From Pseudomonadota bacterium (GTDB lineage Bacteria > Pseudomonadota > Gammaproteobacteria > Xanthomonadales > Xanthomonadaceae), in assembly GCA_023386795.1 (NCBI GenBank), contig JAEWJB010000174.1, positions 1 to 61,672 of the forward strand: a DNA stretch of 61,672 nucleotides, in the 5' to 3' direction. The position numbers and the translations under genes are program-made. Shown here piece by piece: positions 41,509-48,578 of the stretch. The notes beneath the pieces are model-generated. The model was not told where the DNA came from. It searched no databases and saw nothing but the letters and a program-made list of their open reading frames with translations. Positions within the stretch are counted from its first letter, which is position 1. Each line of letters starts with the position of its first letter.

Positions 41509-42414
41509 ATGCTGAAGTGGTTCCTCATCGCGCTGTTCATCGCGTCGGCGCTCTATATCCATTACCGCGGCCGGGTGCGCCATCGCCTCAGCCGCCAGCT
41601 GCTTGACCACTCGACGTTCATGGCGCCGATCAACGCGCTGATGTACCTGTGTTCACGCGTGCCGACCACGCCGTTCATCGACCCGGGCAAGGAATTTCCC
41701 GAGTTGGCGCCGTTGCGCGCGCAGTGGCCGGCCATCCGCGACGAAGCCGTGGCGCTGGCGCAGATGCAGAAGATCCGCGCGGCCGACGGCTACACCGACA
41801 TCGGCTTCAACTCGTTCTTCCGCCGTGGCTGGAAGCGCTTCTACTTGAAGTGGTACGGCACCGCGCACCCGTCCGCGGCCGAGCTGTGCCCGCAGACCAC
41901 CGCGCTGCTGGCCTCGATCCCGACAGTGAAGGCGGCGATGTTCGCCGAGCTGCCGCCGGGCAGCGAACTGCGTCCGCACCGCGACCCGTTCGCCGGTTCC
42001 ATGCGCCTGCACCTGGGCCTGGCCACGCCGAACGATGACCGTTGCTTCATCGAGGTCGACGGCCAGCGCCACAGCTGGCGTGACGGCGAGTGGACGATGT
42101 TCGACGAGACCTACATCCACCACGCCCGCAACGATACCGACCAGGACCGCATCATCCTGTTCTGCGACATCGAGCGGCCGATGCGCTGGCGCTGGGCGCA
42201 GGCGGTAAATCGGATGGTCGGCAAGACGCTGCTGGCAGCGGGCGCCTCGCCGAACCAGGACGGCGACAAGACCGGCGGCATCAACCGCCTGTTCCGCTAC
42301 TTCTACGCCCTGCGCCTGAAGGCCAAGGCGCTGAAGGAACGCAACAACCCGCTGTACCAGACGCTGAAGTGGGGCATCTTCGCCGTGGTGGTGGTGGCGA
42401 TCATCCTGGTCTGA
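41509..42414 (+). CDS. lpxO: Lipid A hydroxylase LpxO-like dioxygenase
   Basis: A 301-residue protein with an N-terminal anchor (MLKWFLIALFIASALYI) and a C-terminal membrane segment (WGIFAVVVVAIILV). The catalytic domain belongs to the aspartyl/asparaginyl beta-hydroxylase family. It uses Fe(II) and 2-oxoglutarate, with the HxD pair in LRPHRDPFAGSMRLHLGL, the cofactor arginine after it, and the second histidine in DETYIHHARN. LpxO 2-hydroxylates the secondary acyl chain of lipid A. The two membrane segments fit action at the inner membrane. Relationship to the bio operon is positional only. Confidence 0.88.
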   Translation: MLKWFLIALFIASALYIHYRGRVRHRLSRQLLDHSTFMAPINALMYLCSRVPTTPFIDPGKEFPELAPLRAQWPAIRDEAVALAQMQKIRAADGYTDIGFNSFFRRGWKRFYLKWYGTAHPSAAELCPQTTALLASIPTVKAAMFAELPPGSELRPHRDPFAGSMRLHLGLATPNDDRCFIEVDGQRHSWRDGEWTMFDETYIHHARNDTDQDRIILFCDIERPMRWRWAQAVNRMVGKTLLAAGASPNQDGDKTGGINRLFRYFYALRLKAKALKERNNPLYQTLKWGIFAVVVVAIILV

Positions 42415-42443
42415 CCGGGGCGCAACCCAAGCCCGACGCCCCT

Positions 42444-42489
42444 CTGTAGGCGCGACTTCAGCCGCGACCGCGGGTCACCCGGTCGCGGC
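42444..42489 (+). repeat. REP-like palindromic element
   Basis: CTGTAGGCGCGACTTCAGCCGCGA begins the element (GTAGG head at 42446), and GCCGCGACCG-N9-CGGTCGCGGC forms a perfect ten-base stem at 42461-42489. It resembles the Xanthomonad/Pseudomonad REP consensus GTAGGAGCGGCTTCAGCCGC. It lies between the convergent lpxO and SnoaL-like genes, the usual place for REPs. Confidence 0.7.
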
Positions 42490-42500
42490 AGCCCCGCGGG

Positions 42501-42911
42501 TCAACCCCCGACCTGCGCGATCCAATCCTGCAGGTTGTAGTAATTGCTCACGCGCGCGATGCGCCCGCCCGCGATGTCGAAGAACGCCCCGCCCGGCAGC
42601 ACGTAGCGCTGTCCATTCGCCTTCGGCAACCCTTCGTCGTCATGGTGGTACTCCCCATGCACGACATATTCCGCCGCGGCCCGCGCGCCATCGGCCGAGG
42701 CCATCACCACGACATCGCGCAACTGTTCGCGATAGCTCGCCTCCATCCGCCCCAGGAACGCCGCGAACGCCGCACGCCCTACCTCGCGCGCCCCCTGGTT
42801 GAGGTCGTGCGCCACCTCGTCGGACAGGCAATCAAGCATGCCGTTCCAGTCGCCACGGTTGAAAGCGTCGTAGTAGCGCTGCACGAGATCGAGGGTGGCC
42901 TGCTGGCTCAT
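42501..42911 (-). CDS. SnoaL/NTF2-like protein (ketosteroid-isomerase-related)
   Basis: A 136-residue protein starting MSQQATLDLVQRYYDAFNRGDWNGMLDCL, the hallmark helix of SnoaL-like NTF2 folds. VAHDLNQGAREVGRAAFAAFL and YVLPGGAFFDIAGGRIARVSNYYNL follow, matching the ketosteroid-isomerase-related subgroup. Such proteins bind small hydrophobic ligands or act as isomerases; the substrate is unknown. The ATG at 42911 is chosen for the family start. It is downstream of the YdcF-like gene on the same strand, 54 bases away. Confidence 0.82.
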   Translation of the reverse strand: MSQQATLDLVQRYYDAFNRGDWNGMLDCLSDEVAHDLNQGAREVGRAAFAAFLGRMEASYREQLRDVVVMASADGARAAAEYVVHGEYHHDDEGLPKANGQRYVLPGGAFFDIAGGRIARVSNYYNLQDWIAQVGG

Positions 42912-42965
42912 GGTGCCGTCCGGAGAAAGGGGGAGGGCCCCATGATAAAGCCGGCGAGCCAATCG

Positions 42966-43574
42966 CTAAGCCGCGCTCAGGAACAAGTCGCGGTGGAAGA
43001 AGTAAAGCTCCTGCAGCAGGAACCGCCAGCGTGTATGGAAGCTGCGGAAGCGCGTGCTCGGCGTCGATGAGGCCAACGCGTCGATGCCCAATTCCCTGCA
43101 TAGCCGCAGCGCGCGCGCCATGTGCAATGGATCGCTGACGATGATCGCCCGGCGCATGCCTTCGCGCTGCATCAGCGCGCGCGCCTCCACCAGGTTCTGC
43201 CGCGTGGTGCGCGAGACGGTCTCGATCAGCACGTCCTTGCCCGGCACCCCGTGCCGCAAGGCATAGCGCTCGGCGACCTGCGACTCGGAGAAGCGCGCCC
43301 CGGTGCCGCCAAAGCCGCCGGTGAAGATCAGCTTCGGCGCGTAACCTGCGTAGTACAACGACAACCCATGGCGGATGCGCTCCTCGAAGACGGGCGAAGG
43401 CTTGGCGTCGTAGGCCGCCGCGCCCAGCACGATGATGACGTCGGCCGGCGCGGCCTGGTCGCGGTCGCCCACCCAGATGATCCAGGCCGAGACCGCCAGC
43501 AGCCACGCCAGCAGCACGCAGAGCAGGCGCCATGCCCAACCCCATGCACCTGGCCGGCGGGACCTCACCGCCAT
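42966..43574 (-). CDS. YdcF/SanA-like membrane protein (DUF218)
   Basis: A 202-residue protein with one N-terminal membrane anchor (LLCVLLAWLLAVSAWIIWV). The DUF218 core is ADVIIVLGAAAYDAKPSPVFEERI, LIFTGGFGG, SESQVAERYALRHGVPGKDVLIE, SRTTRQNLVEAR and RAIIVSDPLHMARA. Members (SanA, YdcF, ElyC) act in envelope barrier or peptidoglycan precursor functions; biochemistry is unclear. It overlaps the PLP-lyase gene by ten bases. The longer open frame is that gene's shadow and is rejected. Confidence 0.88.
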   Translation of the reverse strand: MAVRSRRPGAWGWAWRLLCVLLAWLLAVSAWIIWVGDRDQAAPADVIIVLGAAAYDAKPSPVFEERIRHGLSLYYAGYAPKLIFTGGFGGTGARFSESQVAERYALRHGVPGKDVLIETVSRTTRQNLVEARALMQREGMRRAIIVSDPLHMARALRLCRELGIDALASSTPSTRFRSFHTRWRFLLQELYFFHRDLFLSAA

Positions 43575-44521
43575 GGCAAAGCCTCCAGGTCCACGTTGCC
43601 GCCCGACAGCACCAGCCCGACGCGGCGGCCGGCGAAGCGCGCCGGCTGCTGCAGCACGGCCGCCAGCACCGTGGCCGAGGATGGCTCGATCACCTGCTTG
43701 AGCACCTCCCACGCCAGACGCATCGCCGCGACCACCTCGCTGTCCGCCACCGTGATGACCTCGGCACGCGCCTGGCGCAGCAGGTCGAAATTGGGCACGC
43801 CGATGCCGGCGCGCAGGCCGTCGCAGATCGTGTCCGGCACGAAATCGACATCCCGCCGGCCGGCGGCCAGCGAGCGCGCGGCATCGGCCGCACCGGCCGG
43901 CTCGGCCAGCACGAGTGCGCACTCCGGCGCCTGGCCGGCCAACGCCAGCGCGGTGCCCGACGCCAGCCCGCCCCCGCCCACGGGCACCACCATCGTGTCC
44001 AGCGGGCCGGCGGCGCGCAGCAGTTCCAGCGCCGCGGTGCCCTGGCCGGCGATCACCGCGGCATCGGCATAGGGATGCACCAGCGTGGCGCCGGTGGAGG
44101 CCTGCACTTCGGCACACATCGCCTCGCGCGCGGCGGTGGTCGGCGCGCAGCGCCACAAGGTGGCGCCATGGCGGGCAATGTTGGCCAGCTTGGCAGCCAC
44201 CGCACCTTCCGGCACGACCACATGGCAAGCGATGCCGCGCGTGCGCGCGGCCAGCGCCAGGGCCGCGCCATGGTTGCCGGAGGAATGGGTGACCACCCCG
44301 CGCGCGGCGGCTTCATCGTCCAGCGACCACACCGCGTTGCACGCGCCACGGAACTTGAAGGCACCGCCGCGTTGCAGTTGCTCGGCCTTGAAGTGCAGGC
44401 GGGCCCCGGTCAGGGCATCAAGAGCGCGTGAGCGCAGGACCGGTGTGACCTCGGCAAAGGGGGCGATGCGGACCGCGGCGTGGAGGACGGCGTTGTAATC
44501 AACCAGGCGGGGAGCACTCAT
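43565..44521 (-). CDS. PLP-dependent threonine dehydratase / serine racemase-like enzyme
   Basis: A 318-residue fold-type II PLP enzyme without the C-terminal ACT regulatory domain of biosynthetic IlvA. The lysine is Lys56 in GGAFKFRGACNAV, the substrate loop is THSSGNHGAALALA, and the phosphate-binding glycines are VPVGGGGLASGTAL. The C-terminal SGGN motif is LVLSGGNVDLEAL. Length and motifs fit catabolic threonine/serine dehydratases and serine racemases; these cannot be separated by eye. It is co-transcribed with the YdcF-like gene. Confidence 0.88.
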   Translation of the reverse strand: MSAPRLVDYNAVLHAAVRIAPFAEVTPVLRSRALDALTGARLHFKAEQLQRGGAFKFRGACNAVWSLDDEAAARGVVTHSSGNHGAALALAARTRGIACHVVVPEGAVAAKLANIARHGATLWRCAPTTAAREAMCAEVQASTGATLVHPYADAAVIAGQGTAALELLRAAGPLDTMVVPVGGGGLASGTALALAGQAPECALVLAEPAGAADAARSLAAGRRDVDFVPDTICDGLRAGIGVPNFDLLRQARAEVITVADSEVVAAMRLAWEVLKQVIEPSSATVLAAVLQQPARFAGRRVGLVLSGGNVDLEALPWR

Positions 44522-44676
44522 GCCTTAAAGGTTAACTGATCCATTCCGAACGGCGATCGGACCGCTACGTTGCGCCCGCTGCGACAAAGCGAAACGCCAG
44601 CTTCGGACAGGTACGCACCAGGACCCGAATTAAGGACGGATTCAATCCACCGCAAGGAGAGTAGTCTCGTACACCT

Positions 44677-45147
44677 ATGACGAGAAGAACGATGAGACTC
44701 CGCCTGTTGATCGCCGCCGTGGCGTTGGCGGGACTGGCCGGTTGTGCCACCTACGATTACACCGGCGGCAACGCCGGCTATTACCGGGGCACGCCCAGCG
44801 TCCAGTACCGCTATCCGGCGGGCTACTACAACTACGGCTATCCGTATTACGGCACCGGGATCGGTGTGTATGGCGGCTATGGCTACCCTTATTACTACGG
44901 CGGGCGTGGCTACTACCGTCCGGTGGCTCCGCCGCCGCGGCCGGGCCATGGGCATCGCCCACCTCCGCCGGACCATCGTCCGCCGCCGAACCATGGGCGC
45001 CCGCCGACCCGTCCGCCGGATGGCCGGCCCGATCGCCCGCCACCGCCGCGCCCGGACACCGCACGCCCGCCGCCGCCGCGCCCCAGTGCCAGGCCGCAAT
45101 CGCAGCCGCGCCCCAGCGGTCCGCGCGTGCGACAGGTCGAACCCTGA
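44677..45147 (+). CDS. Tyr/Gly-rich then Pro-rich lipoprotein
   Basis: A 156-residue lipoprotein with lipobox ALAGLAGC (Cys23). The segment after it is extremely rich in tyrosine and glycine (YRYPAGYYNYGYPYYGTGIG and more), and the C-terminal half is a proline run with Arg and His (RPPPPDHRPPPNHGRPPTRP). A downstream ATG at 44692 is also a possible start and keeps the lipobox. No catalytic domain is expected; the composition suggests a flexible surface or cell-wall-binding tail. It is divergent from the PLP lyase gene. A structured RNA region and terminator follow. Confidence 0.72.
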   Translation: MTRRTMRLRLLIAAVALAGLAGCATYDYTGGNAGYYRGTPSVQYRYPAGYYNYGYPYYGTGIGVYGGYGYPYYYGGRGYYRPVAPPPRPGHGHRPPPPDHRPPPNHGRPPTRPPDGRPDRPPPPRPDTARPPPPRPSARPQSQPRPSGPRVRQVEP

Positions 45148-45201
45148 TCGATTCAGCCGCTGCACGCGCTGGTGCGACGAACGGCACATTTGCACTGATC
45201 G

Positions 45202-45400
45202 GGGGCTTGCGCGGCGTTCGCGCAAGCCCCAAGCTAGGCCCACGGGTGACCTACTGCGTCGGTTTCTGACCCAGCCTTCGGCACCTGCCCGCTTCAATGT
45301 CGATGTCCGACAGGGAAATCTGGATCCCCCCTGTTCCGGCCCTGTCGGACGTCGGCGCCTAACACAGCAAAGCCCTGGCCCCCGCCGGGGCTTTGCTTTT
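45202..45400 (+). ncRNA. Structured transcript end or small RNA candidate
   Basis: Three hairpins follow each other: GGGGCTTGCGCG-N5-CGCGCAAGCCCC (45202-45230, perfect 12-base stem), a 15-pair stem with one G-U pair (45301-45315 with 45340-45354, core GTCCGACAGGG) and the terminator at 45366-45400. No coding frame is credible here. This could be a long structured 3' end of the lipoprotein mRNA or an independent small RNA. It matches none of 6S, tmRNA, SRP or RNase P RNA as I know them. Confidence 0.35.
45366..45400 (+). terminator. Intrinsic terminator, plus strand
   Basis: AGCAAAGCCC and GGGCTTTGCT are perfect ten-base arms around a 11-base GC-rich loop, followed by TTTT. It would end transcription from the lipoprotein gene or from a small RNA in front of it. 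Confidence 0.8.
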
Positions 45401-45459
45401 CTGGCTTGCGGAAGAATGTGCGCCTGTGCCGGCGCGGCTTGCGGGCAGAAACCGCGGAC

Positions 45460-45494
45460 AAAAAAAGGGCCGGCAGTCCCCCGACTACCGGCCC
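45460..45494 (-). terminator. Intrinsic terminator, minus strand, without an obvious gene
   Basis: On the minus strand, GGGCCGGTAGTC and GACTGCCGGCCC pair over 12 positions with one mismatch, followed by seven T. No protein gene on the minus strand lies between it and mnmG (45717, plus strand), so it must end some other transcript, possibly a short RNA starting between 45500 and 45700. Confidence 0.75.
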
Positions 45495-45590
45495 CGCGCT
45501 TCCCCAATGTGCGCCTGGCTGGCCCCTGTTCCAATTCCAGCCCTACGCCCCTGTGTCGCATTGCCACGATTGGGTGCTATCGGGATATCC

Positions 45591-45605
45591 GCAGGAAGCG
45601 TGCCA
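45591..45605 (-). promoter_or_regulatory. Sigma-54-like promoter match, minus strand
   Basis: On the minus strand, TGGCAC-GCTTC-CTGC has the GG and GC pairs exactly ten bases apart, as in -24/-12 promoters. Transcription would start near 45580 and reach the terminator at 45460-45494, giving an RNA of about 120 bases. One isolated motif match is weak evidence. Confidence 0.25.
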
Positions 45606-45716
45606 ACTTGAGGGTCACTTTCGTAAAATGTGATCTCGCCGACAAAATCGACCTTCCTCCGACGTGTCTCCCGCCGCGACCCGTCCATACTGCCGCCCCC
45701 GCAGGGCCCTGACGCC

Positions 45717-47606
45717 ATGACTGACTCCTTCTACCGCTACGACGTGATCGTGATCGGTGGCGGCCACGCCGGCACCGAGGCGGCGCTGGCTTCCGCCCGC
45801 ACCGGCGCGCGCACCCTGCTGCTGACCCACAACATCGAGACCGTGGGCGCGATGAGCTGCAACCCGGCCATCGGCGGCATCGGCAAGGGCCACCTGGTCA
45901 AGGAGATCGACGCCCTCGGCGGGGCGATGGCGCACGCGGCCGACCTGGCCGGCATCCAGTGGCGCACGCTCAACGCCTCCAAGGGACCGGCCGTGCGCGC
46001 CACGCGCTGCCAGGCCGACCGCGCGCTCTACCGCAGCGCGATCCGCCGCATCGTCGAGGCCCAGCAGCAGCTCACCGTCTTCCAGGCCGCCGTGGATGAC
46101 CTGGTCATAGAGGGCGATGCCGTGCGCGGCGTGATCACCCAGACCGGCCTGCGCTTCGACGCCGAAGCCGTGGTGCTGACGGCGGGCACCTTCCTGGCCG
46201 GCAAGATCCATGTCGGCCCGACCCAGTACGCGGCCGGCCGCATGGGCGACCCGCCGGCGACCACGCTGGCCGCGCGCCTGCGCGAACGGCCGTTCGGCGT
46301 GGACCGCCTGAAGACCGGCACCCCGCCGCGCATCGACGGCCGCACGCTGGACTACACGCTCATGGAGGAACAGCCCGGTGACGTGCCGCGCCCGGTGATG
46401 TCCTTCCTCGGTTCGGTGGACGAACATCCGGCGCAGGTCAGCTGCTGGATCACCCATACCACCGAGCAGACCCACGAGATCATTCGCGGTGCGCTGCATC
46501 GCTCGCCGCTGTACAGCGGCCAGATCGAAGGCATCGGCCCGCGCTACTGCCCCTCCATCGAGGACAAGGTGGTGCGCTTTGCAGAGAAGGCCAGCCACCA
46601 GATCTTCGTCGAGCCCGAAGGGCTGGACGTCACGGAGATCTACCCGAACGGCATCTCCACCTCGCTGCCGTTCGACGTGCAGCTGGCGTTGGTGCGCTCG
46701 ATCCGCGGCTTCGAACACGCGCACATCACCCGGCCCGGCTACGCCATCGAGTACGACTTCTTCGACCCGCGCGGCCTGAAGCCCTCGCTGGAGACCAAGC
46801 TTGTCGAGGGCCTTTTCTTCGCCGGGCAGATCAACGGCACCACCGGCTACGAGGAAGCCGCCGCGCAGGGCCTGCTCGCCGGCCTCAACGCCGCGCGCCA
46901 CGCCCGCCAGCTGCCGGCGTGGTCGCCACGGCGCGACGAGGCCTATCTCGGCGTCCTGGTGGACGACCTGATTACCCACGGCACCACCGAGCCCTACCGC
47001 ATGTTCACCAGCCGCGCGGAGTACCGACTGCAGCTGCGTGAGGACAACGCCGACGCGCGCCTCACGCCGGCGGGCCGGGAACTCGGCCTGGTTGGCGAGG
47101 CGCGCTGGGCGCGCTTCAGCGCCAAGCAGGAAGCCGTGGCGCAGGAACGCCAGCGCCTGGGTGCGCTGTGGGCGACGCCGGGCAACGCGCTCGGCCGCGA
47201 AGTGGAACAGGCGCTGGGCGTGGCGGTGAGCCGGGAAACCAACGTGCTGGACCTGATCAAGCGTCCCGAACTGGACTACGCCAAGCTGATGCGCGTGCCC
47301 TCGCTGGGTCCGGGCGTGGACGACGCGCAGGTGGCCGAGCAGGTCGAGATCGGCGTGAAGTACGCCGGCTACCTCGATCGCCAGCGTGGCGAGATCGAAC
47401 GCCAGCAGCGGCACGAGACCACCGCCATCCCGGAAGGTTTCGATTACGCCGGCGTGCGCGGGCTCTCGGCCGAAGTGACGCAGAAGCTGGCGCGCGTGCG
47501 CCCGGCGACAATCGGCCAGGCGCAGCGCATCCCCGGCATGACGCCGGCGGCGATCTCGCTGCTGCTGGTGCACCTGGAGCGCGCACGACGCGCGAGCGCG
47601 GCATGA
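45717..47606 (+). CDS. mnmG: tRNA uridine-5-carboxymethylaminomethyl modification enzyme MnmG
   Basis: A 629-residue FAD enzyme (also called GidA) that, with MnmE, modifies the wobble uridine of several tRNAs. VIVIGGGHAGTEAALASAR binds FAD, CNPAIGGIGKGHLVKEIDALGG is the family signature, and GLFFAGQINGTTGYEEAAAQG is the second FAD segment. The C-terminal helical domain ends PGMTPAAISLLLVHLER. The ATG at 45717 gives the known N-terminus; the longer frame covers the promoter. A good -10 box (TAAAAT at 45624-45629) lies upstream, without a clear -35. It overlaps the next gene by four bases. Confidence 0.96.
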   Translation: MTDSFYRYDVIVIGGGHAGTEAALASARTGARTLLLTHNIETVGAMSCNPAIGGIGKGHLVKEIDALGGAMAHAADLAGIQWRTLNASKGPAVRATRCQADRALYRSAIRRIVEAQQQLTVFQAAVDDLVIEGDAVRGVITQTGLRFDAEAVVLTAGTFLAGKIHVGPTQYAAGRMGDPPATTLAARLRERPFGVDRLKTGTPPRIDGRTLDYTLMEEQPGDVPRPVMSFLGSVDEHPAQVSCWITHTTEQTHEIIRGALHRSPLYSGQIEGIGPRYCPSIEDKVVRFAEKASHQIFVEPEGLDVTEIYPNGISTSLPFDVQLALVRSIRGFEHAHITRPGYAIEYDFFDPRGLKPSLETKLVEGLFFAGQINGTTGYEEAAAQGLLAGLNAARHARQLPAWSPRRDEAYLGVLVDDLITHGTTEPYRMFTSRAEYRLQLREDNADARLTPAGRELGLVGEARWARFSAKQEAVAQERQRLGALWATPGNALGREVEQALGVAVSRETNVLDLIKRPELDYAKLMRVPSLGPGVDDAQVAEQVEIGVKYAGYLDRQRGEIERQQRHETTAIPEGFDYAGVRGLSAEVTQKLARVRPATIGQAQRIPGMTPAAISLLLVHLERARRASAA

Positions 47607-48142
47607 GCGCATCGCCGCTGCGGCCCTTCGACGGCAAGTGGCCGGTACTCGGCGAGCGTGTCTACGTTGACCCCGCCAGCACGGTGATCGGCGACGTCGT
47701 GCTGGGCGACGACGTCTCGATCTGGCCGGGCACGGTGATCCGCGGCGACGTGAACTACGTGCGCATCGGGGCGCGCAGCAATATCCAGGACGGCACCATC
47801 ATCCATGTCAGCCACCACAGCCCGTTCAACAAGGGCGGCTATCCGACGCTGATCGGCGAAGGCGTCACCGTCGGGCACGGCACCATCATCCATGCCTGCA
47901 CCATCGGCGATTACAGCCTGATCGGCATGGGCGCATGCATTTTGGACGGGGCGAGCGTCGGCAAGTACGGCTTCGTGGGTGCCGGGGCGGTGGTCGGGCC
48001 GGGCAAGCAGGTGGGCGAGGCGGAGCTGTGGCTGGGCAATCCGGCCCGGTTCGCGCGCAAGCTCAGCGAGAAGGAAATCGAGAGCCTGGAATATTCGGCG
48101 CAGCATTACGTGCGGTTGAAGGACAAGTACCTGGCGGGCTGA
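47603..48142 (+). CDS. Gamma-carbonic anhydrase family protein (YrdA-like)
   Basis: A 179-residue left-handed beta-helix trimer protein. Hexapeptide repeats are visible (VIGDVVLGDDVSIWPGTVIRG, VRIGARSNIQDGTIIHV). Zinc-ligand histidines lie in IIHVSHHSP and VTVGHGTIIHACTIG, as in Cam and YrdA. GNPARFARKLSEKE is the typical tail. Some members hydrate CO2, while others have no detected activity. It overlaps mnmG by four bases, so it is co-translated. Confidence 0.9.
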   Translation: MSASPLRPFDGKWPVLGERVYVDPASTVIGDVVLGDDVSIWPGTVIRGDVNYVRIGARSNIQDGTIIHVSHHSPFNKGGYPTLIGEGVTVGHGTIIHACTIGDYSLIGMGACILDGASVGKYGFVGAGAVVGPGKQVGEAELWLGNPARFARKLSEKEIESLEYSAQHYVRLKDKYLAG

Positions 48143-48145
48143 ACA

Positions 48146-48170
48146 GTCGCAGCCGAAGCCGCTCCTGCCA
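48146..48170 (-). repeat. REP-like element
   Basis: On the minus strand the sequence reads TGGCAGGAGCGGCTTCGGCTGCGAC, close to the GGAGCGGCTTCAGCCGCGA consensus of Xanthomonad REPs and related to the element at 42444-42489. It lies between the convergent gamma-carbonic anhydrase and YkgJ genes. Confidence 0.6.
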
Positions 48171-48196
48171 CGCGAGGCCGTGGGCACCGGGGCGGA

Positions 48197-48463
48197 TCAG
48201 GGCCGGGTGGCCAGTTCCAGTGCAGCCAGCAGCGACAACGCTTCCTCGCGTGATCCCCCGCACATGTCGGCGGACGGCCGCAGGCTGCCGCAGAAGCCCG
48301 GTCGCTCCGGGCGGCCGAACACCCGACACCGCATGTCCGCATCCAGCTGCGCGCACGGCACGCCCGCCGGCTTGCCGTGCGGCATGCCCGGCAGGGCAGA
48401 GGTGATGGACGGCGCGATGCAGCAGGCGCCGCAGCCATCGCGGCATGAAAGGCAGTCGCGCAT
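48197..48463 (-). CDS. YkgJ-family cysteine cluster protein
   Basis: An 88-residue protein with ten or so cysteines. The start MRDCLSCRDGCGACCIAPSI and the later VPCAQLDADMRCRVFGRPERPGFC carry the spaced cysteines of the YkgJ (Zn/Fe-S cluster) family. It is presumed to bind metal; its role is unknown. The ATG at 48463 is divergent from ilvD, with 115 bases between. Confidence 0.85.
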   Translation of the reverse strand: MRDCLSCRDGCGACCIAPSITSALPGMPHGKPAGVPCAQLDADMRCRVFGRPERPGFCGSLRPSADMCGGSREEALSLLAALELATRP

Positions 48464-48578
48464 GCGCTGATTCTACCGCCCGCCGGTTTCTCGCCCGTGC
48501 ACCACGGTTTCAGTGGCAACCAAGGGAATCCCGTATAAGGGAAGCGCATTCCGCTCCACGCCAGCCTTCCCCGCCCGC

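Noticed and set aside
39549..41540. Minus-strand open frame of 663 codons
   Set aside because: Opposite the bioH end, the SDR gene and bioC, all of which have intact motifs.
45485..45718. 77-codon minus-strand frame upstream of mnmG
   Set aside because: Its stop falls inside the minus-strand terminator stem, it has no ribosome binding site, and composition is not protein-like.
45615..47612. Minus-strand open frame of 665 codons opposite mnmG
   Set aside because: mnmG is unmistakable on the plus strand, and this frame shows only shadow composition.
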